DNA of 64,000 nt from NCBI RefSeq assembly GCF_003946575.1, contig NZ_RHOP01000004.1, positions 1 through 64,000 on the forward strand, in the 5' to 3' direction. The notes under the pieces are model-generated. The model saw only the letters and a list, made by a program, of their open reading frames with translations, ran no database searches and had not been told where the DNA came from. The DNA comes from Companilactobacillus jidongensis (lineage in GTDB: Bacteria; Bacillota; Bacilli; Lactobacillales; Lactobacillaceae). Shown in pieces: positions 16,033 to 25,252 of this stretch. Each line of letters starts with the position of its first letter. Position 1 is the first letter of the stretch. The translations under genes were made by a program, and so were the position numbers.

Positions 16033-16602
16033 TTATTTGACCTTTTTGAAATCATTAATTTCTTCTGCATATTTTTTGAATCCGGTAAAACATTGTTCCA
16101 AGAAACCAACCGTTCCTTGATTGATCAATTCTCCATCATCAGTAAATGCCTTTTTAGCCGTTCCCAAGAAAAATTCATTTCCAGGAAATACTTCTGCAAA
16201 AACACCTGGTGAATCTAATATCTCACGTAAGTGTGTTTGTGAGCGAGAGGAACCTTGAGGGTGAATTGATGCACCTACGATCATGACTGGTTTGCCATGT
16301 AGTGGATGAATACGATATGATAACCATTCGATGGCACTCTTTAGTGCTGATGGGACCGAATGATTATATTCCGGGCAACCAATAATCACAGCATCGGCTG
16401 CTTCAATTCTTTTGGCCAATTCTGTAATTAGTTCAGGATCATGAGCTTCTTCACCTTCAGGATAGTTTTCATTGAACATGGGAAAATCTTTGACCTCATT
16501 AATATTTATTTCATCGTCAGCAAAATGATCCTTCATAAATTGTAATAATTTACGATTGTAGGATAATTTTTTATTGGAACCCACGATAGCCTCAATTTTC
16601 AT
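16033..16602 (-). CDS. NAD(P)H-dependent FMN reductase
   Basis: A 189-aa flavodoxin-fold reductase, first gene of the flavin operon. It shares GSNKKLSYNRKLLQFMKDHF and GCPEYNHSVPSALKSAIEWLSYR with the N-terminal domain of the downstream 376-aa protein, so the two are paralogues. It lacks the PAS-like domain and the flavinylated tail. It probably reduces free FMN or a partner flavin in the cytosol. Confidence 0.88.
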   Translation of the reverse strand: MKIEAIVGSNKKLSYNRKLLQFMKDHFADDEININEVKDFPMFNENYPEGEEAHDPELITELAKRIEAADAVIIGCPEYNHSVPSALKSAIEWLSYRIHPLHGKPVMIVGASIHPQGSSRSQTHLREILDSPGVFAEVFPGNEFFLGTAKKAFTDDGELINQGTVGFLEQCFTGFKKYAEEINDFKKVK

Positions 16603-16800
16603 AAATAGCCTCCCGCTAATTTATATTTTGGTGTAAATTGCATAATACTTCACAAATATAATTTTAATATTATTTTCCAATATAGGCAAGCGCTTTCAGA
16701 ATTTATATATACAAATTTATATATTTTATTTAAATTATTGGAATTTTATTTTTTATGACCTCATAAGATATAATAATAAGCATTGAAAGGAAGTCTCGCT

Positions 16801-17643
16801 GTGAACCTTATCGCTAGCATAAATCGCTTTATAAAAAATATTTTCTTCAAAGTCAACTGGGAAGGAATGGCTCAGCACGCCCTAGGAGTTGTGACTCAGC
16901 TAATCCTGCTAACAGTTGTATTACTATTAATAAATTGGATCGGGAAAAAAATAATTAAGCACATTTTTAATAGTAATCTTAAACTAAGCAAAAATCCGAT
17001 TCCACAGAATAAAATGGATACGATACACACGATCATTTTGAATATTTTTAAATATATTCTCTTATTTTTTTGGATCTATGCCATCCTTTCCGCAATTGGC
17101 ATCCCTGTTGGAACACTAATCGCCGGTGCTGGAATTTTTAGTTTGGCGATTGGACTTGGCGCACAAGGATTTGTTTCTGATATGGTCAATGGATTTTTCA
17201 TCCTATTAGAACAACAAATCAGTGTTGGCGACTACATAAATGTCAACGGCATTGAAGGAACAGTTACTTACGTTGGAATTCGAACGACCCAGTTGAAAAG
17301 TGTCGATGGGACATTGAACTTCATCCCCAATCGTAATATTACTGTCGTCAGTAATCAATCACGAAATGACATGCGAGCACTAATTGAGATACCTGTTTCC
17401 AGTAGTTCTCCATTCGACAATATCAAACAAGTTATTGAACATGTCAGTAAAGAACTCGATTTAAAAGTTTTAAAAATCACTAAAGAACCTTCTATTTTAG
17501 GATTCTCCAACTTAAACGATGGTACGCTAGTAATTCAAGTCGTTACTTATACCAAACATGGCGAACAATTTAACGTTAAAAATCTTTTGATGAAAAAATA
17601 TTTAATTGCCTTAAATAAAGCTGGCATTGAATTACCAAAATAA
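16801..17643 (+). CDS. small-conductance mechanosensitive channel (MscS family)
   Basis: A 280-aa membrane channel that opens on membrane tension and releases solutes during osmotic down-shock. Three membrane segments precede the pore-lining helix with GTLIAGAGIFSLAIGLGAQ near 95-115. Then comes the beta domain (FILLEQQISVGDYINVNGIEGTV) and the alpha/beta C-terminal domain. I chose the GTG at 16801, 8 nt after AAAGGAAG, over an in-frame TTG at 16783 that would put this site inside the coding region. The gene is monocistronic with a strong terminator. Confidence 0.9.
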   Translation: MNLIASINRFIKNIFFKVNWEGMAQHALGVVTQLILLTVVLLLINWIGKKIIKHIFNSNLKLSKNPIPQNKMDTIHTIILNIFKYILLFFWIYAILSAIGIPVGTLIAGAGIFSLAIGLGAQGFVSDMVNGFFILLEQQISVGDYINVNGIEGTVTYVGIRTTQLKSVDGTLNFIPNRNITVVSNQSRNDMRALIEIPVSSSSPFDNIKQVIEHVSKELDLKVLKITKEPSILGFSNLNDGTLVIQVVTYTKHGEQFNVKNLLMKKYLIALNKAGIELPK

Positions 17644-17661
17644 AAAAGCTGTGATATAACT

Positions 17662-17706
17662 GTAAAAGGCCCTTGCATTTACATAGTAAATACAAGGGCC
17701 TTTTAC
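17662..17706. terminator. bidirectional terminator
   Basis: A near-perfect 20-bp stem (GTAAAAGGCCCTTG... with ...CAAGGGCCTTTTAC) separates the convergent MscS and methyltransferase genes. Confidence 0.92.
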
Positions 17707-17707
17707 G

Positions 17708-18445
17708 TTACACTCTTTTTTTATTAATGGCCGACACAATCAACATCATTGGTCGACGCATTTCGTCTTTCATTCCCGGAATATTCATCATATCTTTCGG
17801 TGGCATTGGTTCCACGACCCGACTGATCTGAAAATTATTCGTCAACAGACCATCCAAATAAGTAGTTAAAGTTTTGTGATATTTGACCACTACTTTGCCT
17901 AAGAAATCTGTTTCTCTTTTACCTTCATAGAAGTAATTATCAACTGGAAAATCTTTTATCTTACCGTCAGCAGAGTAATTCCATTCTTCACTACCTTGAG
18001 CCGTAAAAATTGGATGCTCAACCGAAAAAACAAAGGTCCCATTTGGTTTGAGATACTTACTTATTTTCTGAACAACCTCTTCAAAAGATTCAATATAGTG
18101 TAATGCTAAGGAACTAATTACAACATCGAACTTGTTATCTGCAAAATTGATTTTAGAAATATCATCATGCACATAAATTATTTTATCAGTCGCTGTTTTA
18201 TCTCGAGCCACCTCAAGCATTTTTTCAGACATATCGACTCCGACAATCTCATCGGCTCCTTGTTCAATCGCATAACGGTCATGCCAGCCATAACCACAGC
18301 CAAGATCCAGAACGGATTTACCTTTAAAATCAGGTAATATCGGTTTTAGGGTACTCCATTCGCCAGCACCAGTCAGGCCCTTTTGACTACGATTCATTTG
18401 ACTATATTTTTCAAAAAAATCTTCATTATCATATATATTTTTCAT
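17708..18445 (-). CDS. class I SAM-dependent methyltransferase
   Basis: A 245-aa cytosolic methyltransferase of the UbiE/BioC-like methyltransf_11 type. SAM-binding motif I is VLDLGCGYGWH near residue 47, followed by the acidic GVDMSEKML and the DVVISSLALHYI region. I used the ATG at 18445 (MKNIYD) because GGAG lies 6 nt upstream; an ATG 12 nt earlier overlaps that site. The substrate cannot be read from sequence. It stands between two unrelated genes. Confidence 0.85.
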   Translation of the reverse strand: MKNIYDNEDFFEKYSQMNRSQKGLTGAGEWSTLKPILPDFKGKSVLDLGCGYGWHDRYAIEQGADEIVGVDMSEKMLEVARDKTATDKIIYVHDDISKINFADNKFDVVISSLALHYIESFEEVVQKISKYLKPNGTFVFSVEHPIFTAQGSEEWNYSADGKIKDFPVDNYFYEGKRETDFLGKVVVKYHKTLTTYLDGLLTNNFQISRVVEPMPPKDMMNIPGMKDEMRRPMMLIVSAINKKRV

Positions 18446-18526
18446 ATTTATCTCCATGCAGTTAATTTTTTATTTTTGTACCACATGGAGCAATGCTCTC
18501 TTAAATGTAATCATCTTTTATCCCTC

Positions 18527-19555
18527 TTATAAAGCTCCATGTTCAGTCATGCTGTCGACTGAATCTAAAATAATTTTACTATTATCAGCAATAGGATGCC
18601 ATCCCAGCACCGACTTAGCTTTTTGATTACTAACATTTCGATTCATATCCAAGAATAATTTTCCTTCTTGAGCTTGGTTATTGAACAAAGCCGTCATTTT
18701 GATAAACCAATTAGGCATTTGATGCGACGGAATACCTTCGGCAATATCAGGACATTTTTCTTTTAATAATTCCGCTATTTCTAACATTGAAATTTGTCCG
18801 TCAGCAGAGGCTATAAATCTTTGTCCATTTGCTTCTGGGGTTATCATTGCTCGAATATGAATATCAGCTACATCCCTAACGTCAACAATGTTCAACGGTA
18901 TATTGACCAGGAACTTTTCAGAACCATTTAATAAATTTGTCAGAAGATCAAAACTACCAGAAAAATGACCATTTAACGATGGACCAAATATTGCAACAGG
19001 ATTAACTGTCGCAAATTCCAAATCAACATCTGGACGTTCTATGTACTGCCAAGCAGCTTTTTCAGCTAATAATTTGGATTTCTCATAGATTGACATACCT
19101 GATTGATTTTCATCGGTCCAATCATTTTCAGTCGTTGCTACGTCATGAACCTTTTTACTAAAACCAACTGCTCCAAAATTAGATGTCATCACTACCCGTC
19201 TGACATGTGCCTTATTCGCAAGTCTCAATATCCTCACGATGCCTTCAACTGCTGGACGAATCGCGTCTGCCTCATTATCTGGTTTGTTGAAAAAAACTGG
19301 CGAAGCAACACTGAATACATAATCAACATTCATCATAGCTGTTTCCCAATTGTTGTCACTAGCTAAATCCGCTTCATAAAAATGTAGATTATCAAATTTT
19401 GTGATTCCATTATCCTGCAATGTATTTATTATTTTGTTCTTACTCTTAATTGATCTCATCGTTGTTCTAACTACGTATCCCTGTTGCAATAATTGAAGAA
19501 TCAATTGTATTCCTAAGAATCCTGTTCCACCTGTTACTAATACTGTTTTTGTCAT
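18527..19555 (-). CDS. NAD(P)-dependent extended SDR (dihydroflavonol reductase/aldehyde reductase-like)
   Basis: A 342-aa extended short-chain dehydrogenase with glycine motif TGGTGFLG at the N-terminus and catalytic YxxxK in SIYEKSKLLAEKAAW near residue 152. It resembles the NADPH-dependent aldehyde and methylglyoxal reductases of the dihydroflavonol-4-reductase group. The start at 19555 (MTKTVLV) has GGAG 8 nt upstream. The gene is divergent from a MerR regulator at 19664. Its promoter carries a 19-nt spacer filled by a palindrome, so the MerR protein very likely activates it. Confidence 0.88.
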   Translation of the reverse strand: MTKTVLVTGGTGFLGIQLILQLLQQGYVVRTTMRSIKSKNKIINTLQDNGITKFDNLHFYEADLASDNNWETAMMNVDYVFSVASPVFFNKPDNEADAIRPAVEGIVRILRLANKAHVRRVVMTSNFGAVGFSKKVHDVATTENDWTDENQSGMSIYEKSKLLAEKAAWQYIERPDVDLEFATVNPVAIFGPSLNGHFSGSFDLLTNLLNGSEKFLVNIPLNIVDVRDVADIHIRAMITPEANGQRFIASADGQISMLEIAELLKEKCPDIAEGIPSHQMPNWFIKMTALFNNQAQEGKLFLDMNRNVSNQKAKSVLGWHPIADNSKIILDSVDSMTEHGAL

Positions 19556-19608
19556 TATAATTGCTCCATGTTTTTTAATTGAAATATTCATATAATTTCA
19601 TTAACATG

Positions 19609-19639
19609 AGAATAAACCCTAAACTATGGTTTATGGCAA
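19609..19639 (-). promoter_or_regulatory. MerR-type promoter/operator of the SDR gene
   Basis: On the minus strand -35 TTGCCA (19634-19639) and -10 TATTCT (19609-19614) are 19 nt apart. The spacer is occupied by a dyad (plus strand TAAACC-CTAAACTAT-GGTTTA, 19613-19633). This is the classical MerR-family promoter geometry, and a MerR gene starts 25 nt away in the opposite direction. Confidence 0.8.
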
Positions 19640-19663
19640 ATACTTTTTTCAAGGAGTTATAAA

Positions 19664-20110
19664 ATGGAACAAACTTACTCTATAAAAGAAGTCGCCGAAT
19701 ACTTTAATCTATCGATTTCTACAATCAGATATTACGACAAACGCGGATTACTACCGTTTGTATCTAAAAACGATGCTGGATATCGTATTTTCACCTCTTC
19801 AGACATGGCATTGATCAAGACTATCTGTTGTTTAAAAGATACCAGCATGCCAATCCGTGACATTAAACTGTACATCGATTACTGCATGGAAGGTACAAAA
19901 TCGATCGACAAACGAAAAGATTTATTACTAAAACACAAACGCCAAGTCATCCTTGAACAACAAACACTTGAAAATAATCTCAAAGAAATAAATATGAAAA
20001 TTGACCGTTATTCATCCGGCAATGCTGAAAATATTATTGATACACAAATAAAATACATGCAGCGAGAAAAAAAGAATCTGCATTTGGCAGATCCATTCCA
20101 TATCAATTGA
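19664..20110 (+). CDS. MerR-family transcriptional regulator
   Basis: A 148-aa regulator. The N-terminal winged helix is YSIKEVAEYFNLSISTIRYYDKRGLLPF, followed by the wing and a coiled-coil dimerisation helix (about 80-125: KHKRQVILEQQTLENNLKEINMKI). The C-terminal part is short with no Cys, so it is not a metal sensor of the CueR type. AAGGAG precedes the ATG. Divergent arrangement with the SDR gene and the operator between them indicate that it controls that gene and itself. The inducer is unknown, probably an electrophile or aldehyde. Confidence 0.9.
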   Translation: MEQTYSIKEVAEYFNLSISTIRYYDKRGLLPFVSKNDAGYRIFTSSDMALIKTICCLKDTSMPIRDIKLYIDYCMEGTKSIDKRKDLLLKHKRQVILEQQTLENNLKEINMKIDRYSSGNAENIIDTQIKYMQREKKNLHLADPFHIN

Positions 20111-20176
20111 TTTTGAAGATTTATTAAAAAGGTTATAATGGTATCTAATAATCTTAAAAAGGAGTGTCCTTTCATA

Positions 20177-21583
20177 ATGAAAAAAAGAATCAAAGGTTCA
20201 TGTACAACCATCCTAGTTGGTAAAGACGCCTCCATCGATGGATCAACCATTATCTCAAGAAATGATGACGGCCATGAAGCACTTGATCCTCAGCGATTCG
20301 TAGTCGTTCAACCACAAGATCAACCTAGACATTATCAATCAGTTATCAGCAAAGTCGAAATTGAATTGCCTAACGATCCCATGCGTTACACATCAATTCC
20401 TAATGCCATTTTAGACAATGGTATCTGGCCCGCAGCTGGTATCAATAGCGAAAACGTCACGATGTCAGCGACTGAAACGATCACGACTAATTCACGCGTA
20501 CTTGGTGCTGATCCGCTAGTTGCTGGCGGTGTTGGTGAGGAAGATTTGGTAACACTAGTCTTACCATACGTTCACAACGCTCGTGAAGGTGTACAACGTC
20601 TTGGTGACATCATTGAAAAATACGGAACTTATGAAACCAACGGTATTGCCTTCTCAGATAATCAAGAGGTTTGGTGGTTAGAAACAATCGGTGGACACCA
20701 CTGGGCTGCCGAACGTATTCCTGATGATGCATATGTTGTTGCTCCAAATCGGATGAACATTGATGATTTCGATTTTGACTCCGATGACACTATGAACTCA
20801 GTTGACTTAAGGGACATTATCGAAAAGTATAATCTTAATCCTGACTTAGATGGAAAATACAATCTTCGTCATATCTTTGGTAGTGCAACGATCAAGGACA
20901 CTGTCTACAACAATCCTCGTACTTGGTATGGTCAACAATACTTCAATCCTGAAATCAAACAAGATCCAATGGAACAAAATTTGCCATTCATCTGTCATGC
21001 AAATCGTAAAATTTCGATTGAAGATGTTAAATTCGTACTAAGTTCTCACTTTGAAAACACTAAATATGATCCTTATGGTAATGGTTCTGAAGCCGATAAG
21101 AAGTTATTCCGTCCTATCGGTATCAACCGTAACCATAACGTTCATATCCTCCAAGTTAGAAACAATGTACCTGCTGAAATTGCCGGTGTTCAATGGCTAG
21201 CTTACGGTGCTAATACCTTCAATACTGTTGTCCCATTCTACACAAATATCAACGATACTCCCGCAGCGTACAAAGATGCTACTGGAACATTTGATTTGAA
21301 CAATATGTACTGGTTAAGCACAACAACTGCCCTACTTGGTGACACTGACTATGACTTATACGTCGACATGCGTAACGATTACGAACTCGACGCCATGAGT
21401 GCATATCGCAAGATTCAAAATGACACTGACACAGTAGCTGATGGTGCAGATATTTCTAAGGTTCTTGAAGATGCTAATGATAAACTGGCTGACACGGCTT
21501 TGAAATTACAAACTAAATTACTTGGTGATATGGTCATCATGGGTTCTGAACATATGAAACTTAGATATAATTTGAATGATTAA
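20177..21583 (+). CDS. pepD: C69 family dipeptidase
   Basis: Cytosolic N-terminal-nucleophile dipeptidase of about 468 aa. The catalytic Cys follows a very short leader (MKKRIKGSC), with the conserved [15 protein letters not shown]...RNDDGHEA. This fixes the start at 20177, about 12 nt after AAAGGAG. The earlier in-frame ATG at 20138 overlaps a TATAAT promoter element (GTTATAATGG) and would be part of the -10. In lactobacilli PepD cleaves a broad range of dipeptides from casein breakdown. A strong terminator follows. Confidence 0.9.
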   Translation: MKKRIKGSCTTILVGKDASIDGSTIISRNDDGHEALDPQRFVVVQPQDQPRHYQSVISKVEIELPNDPMRYTSIPNAILDNGIWPAAGINSENVTMSATETITTNSRVLGADPLVAGGVGEEDLVTLVLPYVHNAREGVQRLGDIIEKYGTYETNGIAFSDNQEVWWLETIGGHHWAAERIPDDAYVVAPNRMNIDDFDFDSDDTMNSVDLRDIIEKYNLNPDLDGKYNLRHIFGSATIKDTVYNNPRTWYGQQYFNPEIKQDPMEQNLPFICHANRKISIEDVKFVLSSHFENTKYDPYGNGSEADKKLFRPIGINRNHNVHILQVRNNVPAEIAGVQWLAYGANTFNTVVPFYTNINDTPAAYKDATGTFDLNNMYWLSTTTALLGDTDYDLYVDMRNDYELDAMSAYRKIQNDTDTVADGADISKVLEDANDKLADTALKLQTKLLGDMVIMGSEHMKLRYNLND

Positions 21584-21590
21584 TTTAAAT

Positions 21591-21632
21591 AGTCCCTATG
21601 AGTTCTGTTAAACAGAATTCATAGGGACTATT
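21591..21632 (+). terminator. terminator of pepD
   Basis: A stem ATAGTCCCTATGA/TCATAGGGACTAT extended by TTCTGTT/AACAGAA, followed by TTTTT. Confidence 0.92.
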
Positions 21633-21750
21633 TTTACATCATCTCACCTATATCAAAATTAAGCCGTTATTATTTGGTTTCCACACTCTATAAGATTTAG
21701 AATAGAATAGTATAAATATTTAAATATCAGTATTTCAAAGGAGTCCAATC

Positions 21751-22890
21751 ATGGACGAAACAGAAAAAATTCAAGTTTTATCTGACCTAGTTGCTATCAA
21801 TACTGCCAATAATAATGAAAAAGAAGTTGCGGAATATCTTCAAAACTTATTTTCTAATCATGGCATCAAATCGAAGATGATCAAATATTCTGATACTCGT
21901 TATAACTTGGTAGCTGAAATTGGTTCTGGCAAACCAGTTCTAGCCGTGAGTGGTCACATGGATACGGTTGATACCGGAGATACCACGCAATGGAACACCG
22001 ATCCACATAAATTAACAGAAAAAGATGGTAACCTCTATGGTCTAGGCGCCGTTGATATGAAGAGTGGTCTCTCCGCATTAGTCATCGCTATGATCGAACT
22101 TCACGAAAATAATCAGCCCACATCTGGTACCGTTAGATTATTGGCCACTATTGCGGAAGAAGTTGGCGAATACGGTGCTGACCAGCTAACATCAGAGGGT
22201 TATATGGATGATGCCGATGCTTTATTAATCGGTGAACCAGGCGGTTACAATTTTGTTTATACACATATGGGTTCACTCGATCTCAAAGTTACATCTGAGG
22301 GCAAAGCCGCTCACAGTTCCATGCCCGACTCTGGTAATAATGCCATTGACCATTTGCTGAACTTCTTGTCCCAAGCTAATTCACAGTTTAAGAACACTGG
22401 TAAGAGCGACCCGGTTATGGGTAATTTTATTTTTAACGTCACTACTATCAAAGGTGGTACTCAAGTCAACGCCATCCCTGGTCATGCTGAGGCAGAAATA
22501 AATTCTAGAACTCTACCCCAATACACTAGTGACCAAGTTTTGAATGACATCCGATTATTAGTAGACAAATTAAATTCTGAAAATAACGACTATCATTTGA
22601 ATATCAAAGTCATTATGAAATTGAATCCTGTTAAAGCTGCCAAGGATTCCAAACTATTAAAAATTTCTAGACAAGTGGCTAAAGAACATACTGGCCTAGA
22701 TGTTGGTAAATACGGCATCGCCGGAACAACTGATGCCGCAATGTTTTTACGTGATAAACCAGATGATTTTGCTTTCGTTATGTTTGGACCAGGAAACGAC
22801 ACTCCACACCAAGTTAATGAATATGTTAATAAAGAAATGTATCTTAAATTTATCGATATGTACAAGGATATATTTGTTAAATATTTGTAA
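21751..22890 (+). CDS. M20 family metallopeptidase (ArgE/DapE type)
   Basis: A zinc-dependent deacylase or peptidase of 379 aa in the ArgE/DapE/carboxypeptidase G2 family. Metal ligands and catalytic residues are visible in SGHMDTVDTGD near 70, GAVDMKSGLSAL near 97, the catalytic Glu pair in ATIAEEVGE near 130, and GTTDAAMF near 325. The dimerisation domain sits between about 180 and 290. AAAGGAG precedes the ATG. Related LAB proteins are annotated as succinyl-diaminopimelate desuccinylase or acetylornithine deacetylase, but a peptidase is equally possible. It has its own promoter region and no operon partner. Confidence 0.85.
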   Translation: MDETEKIQVLSDLVAINTANNNEKEVAEYLQNLFSNHGIKSKMIKYSDTRYNLVAEIGSGKPVLAVSGHMDTVDTGDTTQWNTDPHKLTEKDGNLYGLGAVDMKSGLSALVIAMIELHENNQPTSGTVRLLATIAEEVGEYGADQLTSEGYMDDADALLIGEPGGYNFVYTHMGSLDLKVTSEGKAAHSSMPDSGNNAIDHLLNFLSQANSQFKNTGKSDPVMGNFIFNVTTIKGGTQVNAIPGHAEAEINSRTLPQYTSDQVLNDIRLLVDKLNSENNDYHLNIKVIMKLNPVKAAKDSKLLKISRQVAKEHTGLDVGKYGIAGTTDAAMFLRDKPDDFAFVMFGPGNDTPHQVNEYVNKEMYLKFIDMYKDIFVKYL

Positions 22891-22963
22891 TATTAAATCA
22901 ATAGACAATCATGAACTTTGCTTGTAGACTATGTAGACAAATGTCTAAGGAAAGAAGTTATAC

Positions 22964-23710
22964 ATGAGAAGACACATTACGTCATTAGTGCCGTTGTTTG
23001 TTTTGGGTGGAATATTTTTAGCTGAATATACAAATGTTTTACCCACGACACTGCAAGCACAAATCGTTACTAATTTATCCAAATCAAAAAATTATTTAGA
23101 GTCAACCTTTGACGAGTATGCCCCAAAAATCAAATCACTGACTAACTCTACTAACACTGCCACCGAGAATTCTACCAAACAAGAAACAGCCACATCAAAA
23201 GATAAACAAACTGGATCTGCCAACGGTACTCCAGCATTCTCGATGGTAAATAAATTTGTTCTAGGTAATACCTACTACTACCACTTCACTAAAAAAACAC
23301 CCAAGGTGGCACGACAAGCCTTCAATGACGCCATCTATGCTTACAATCAAACTGGTGTAGTCAAACTGATCGAAGGTAAAGGTAATTCTAGCGTCAACAC
23401 AGTAACCTTCTCGATTTACTACAAAGATGAAGGACAACGTGCTCAGACATTAGAGCTTGGAACCGGTGGACCTGAATTGACTTATAAGACTAATGATCCC
23501 TCCAAGGCGGCCATCAATCATGCTTCAGCCAAGATCAATATGACCTATCCTGAATCTGTTAGCGACTCAGTCACCATGCATGAACTAGGCCACGCTTTAG
23601 GATTGAACCATAGTACTGAAACTAGCTCGATTATGTACCCTACTAATCAAGGCGTTAAAACATTGTCTGATGATGATATTATTGGATTGAAAAATATCTA
23701 TAATAAATAA
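22964..23710 (+). CDS. secreted or membrane-anchored matrixin-like zinc metalloprotease
   Basis: A 248-aa protein. An N-terminal hydrophobic segment (about 6-26, LVPLFVLGGIFLAEY) serves as signal anchor. A Thr/Asn/Ser-rich linker (about 58-88) follows, then a catalytic domain. The zinc site HELGHALGLNH near residue 206 and the Met-turn in SIMYPTNQ place it with the M10 metzincins. FSIYYKDE and ALGL fit the fold. The protease should act outside the membrane. Its substrate is unknown; bacterial matrixins in lactobacilli are poorly studied. Confidence 0.85.
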   Translation: MRRHITSLVPLFVLGGIFLAEYTNVLPTTLQAQIVTNLSKSKNYLESTFDEYAPKIKSLTNSTNTATENSTKQETATSKDKQTGSANGTPAFSMVNKFVLGNTYYYHFTKKTPKVARQAFNDAIYAYNQTGVVKLIEGKGNSSVNTVTFSIYYKDEGQRAQTLELGTGGPELTYKTNDPSKAAINHASAKINMTYPESVSDSVTMHELGHALGLNHSTETSSIMYPTNQGVKTLSDDDIIGLKNIYNK

Positions 23711-23878
23711 AATTATTTGATTATACTAATACTTCTAAAATTTAAGGTATGACTGTCATAACAGACTTTGTGCACATAAATAAATTACAAACATTTGAAA
23801 TTTATTAGTATTTTTTTAATTTAAGCTTTACTTTTTTAAAACAAATGATTATTATAAGTGTCACAAGATAAAGACGAC
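23711..23878 (+). other. intergenic stretch before the T-box
   Basis: A/T-rich, without ORF. AATAAATT and AATTTATT (about 23798-23825) could form a weak A/T stem followed by TTTTTTT, possibly ending the protease transcript. TATTATAAG (about 23849) may be the -10 of the asnA leader. Both are weak calls. Confidence 0.3.
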
Positions 23879-24144
23879 AAGAAAGAAGAGTAAGATCCTT
23901 CAGCCTGACAGTGAATTGGGATTAGTGAGAACCCAACCAGTGCTTGAATCATCTGAATAACACTTTCTTATGTTTCTAGCTGAAATGGCTTGTCCAAAGT
24001 AGGTTTAGACGTAACCGGTACGTTACCATCGGCAGAGTATAGTAATTTTGTACTCTTATTGAGGTGGCTTATTTTAGATAAGCAACTTGGGTGGTACCGC
24101 GAAAGTCTTTCGTCCCTTTTATTAGGGATGGAAGACTTTTTTTG
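23879..24144 (+). promoter_or_regulatory. T-box riboswitch, Asn specifier, upstream of asnA
   Basis: The T-box sequence GGGTGGTACCGCG lies at 24089-24101, followed by a terminator hairpin (AAAGTCTTTCGTCCC ... GGGATGGAAGACTTT, ending in T7 at about 24144). Stem I closes with AAGAAAG (about 23879-23886) and CTTTCTT (about 23962-23968). The specifier loop GAATAACA presents AAC at 23959-23961, the Asn codon, followed by the usual purine. Uncharged tRNA-Asn binding would therefore stabilise the antiterminator and switch on asparagine synthesis. Confidence 0.95.
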
Positions 24145-24190
24145 TTACCTGTCTTTCATCAATTAATCAAAAATCAAGGGAGATAATCTT

Positions 24191-25198
24191 ATGCAATTAA
24201 CAATTCCAGAATCATATGATCCAAAGCTATCAGTCATCGACACACAAAAAGCTATCCGCTACATTCGTGAAACATTCCAAAATGAATTCGGTAAGGAATT
24301 AAACCTTTCACGTCTATCAGCACCAATGTTTGTTGAAAAATCAACAGGTCTAAATGATAACTTGAACGGTGTTGAAACACCTGTTTCATTCGACATGAAA
24401 GATATGCCTGACCAAACTATTGAAATTGTTCACTCACTTGCTAAGTGGAAACGTGTTGCTTTGAAACGTTACGGCTTCGGAATGCATGAGGGTCTCTACA
24501 CAAATATGAATGCTATTCGTAAAGACGAAGATTTGGATAACATTCACTCGATTTACGTCGACCAATGGGACTGGGAAAAAATCATCTCTAAAGACGAACG
24601 TAATATCGATACTCTAAAGAGTACTGTTCGCGATATTTTCAAAGTTATCAAACACATGGAACACGAAGTTTGGTACAAATTCCCTGAAGCTGTTTATCAC
24701 TTACCAGACGAAATTCACTTCGTTACAACACAGGAATTAGAAGATAGATTCCCTGACATGACACCTAAAGAACGTGAGAATGCCATTACTAAGGAACTCG
24801 GTTGTGTCTTCTTAATGCAAATCGGTGGCAAAATGAAATCAGGAAAACGTCATGATGGCCGTGCTCCTGACTACGATGACTGGAAGCTAAATGGTGATAT
24901 CTTATTCTGGTACGAACCCCTCCAAATGGCTCTTGAAATATCAAGTATGGGTATCCGTGTCAGCGAAGAATCAATGAAAACTCAACTAAAAGATGCTGAT
25001 GCTGAAGATCGTCTAAAACTTCCATATCACAAGATGCTCGAAAACGGTGAACTACCTTACACAATTGGTGGTGGTATCGGACAATCACGTCTATGTATGT
25101 TGCTGCTTGGCAAGGCTCACGTTGGTGAAGTTCAAGCTAGTGTATGGCCACAAGATATGATCGACAAGTGTTATGAAAACCATATTCAAATTTTGTAA
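24191..25198 (+). CDS. asnA: aspartate--ammonia ligase (asparagine synthetase A)
   Basis: ATP-dependent formation of asparagine from aspartate and ammonia in the cytosol; 335 aa, the usual length. It is a class II aaRS-like enzyme. Recognisable conserved stretches are [20 protein letters not shown] near the N-terminus, YVDQWDWEK near 115, and the C-terminal [28 protein letters not shown] motif. AGGGAG precedes the ATG. The gene stands alone behind an Asn-specific T-box and ends in a strong terminator. Confidence 0.97.
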   Translation: MQLTIPESYDPKLSVIDTQKAIRYIRETFQNEFGKELNLSRLSAPMFVEKSTGLNDNLNGVETPVSFDMKDMPDQTIEIVHSLAKWKRVALKRYGFGMHEGLYTNMNAIRKDEDLDNIHSIYVDQWDWEKIISKDERNIDTLKSTVRDIFKVIKHMEHEVWYKFPEAVYHLPDEIHFVTTQELEDRFPDMTPKERENAITKELGCVFLMQIGGKMKSGKRHDGRAPDYDDWKLNGDILFWYEPLQMALEISSMGIRVSEESMKTQLKDADAEDRLKLPYHKMLENGELPYTIGGGIGQSRLCMLLLGKAHVGEVQASVWPQDMIDKCYENHIQIL

Positions 25199-25208
25199 TT
25201 AGATAAAT

Positions 25209-25252
25209 AATAGGACCCGCTGAAGAATGAATATCTTCAGTGAGTCCTATTT
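25209..25252. terminator. terminator between asnA and the convergent HNH gene
   Basis: A stem AATAGGAC-x-C-x-CTGAAGA with TCTTCAG-x-G-x-GTCCTATT around a 7-nt loop, followed by TTTTAATTTTT on the plus strand. Confidence 0.9.

Noticed and set aside
20138-20176. Earlier in-frame ATG for the C69 dipeptidase
   Set aside because: This ATG is part of a TATAAT-like -10 element, and the family requires the catalytic Cys close to the N-terminus, which the ATG at 20177 gives.
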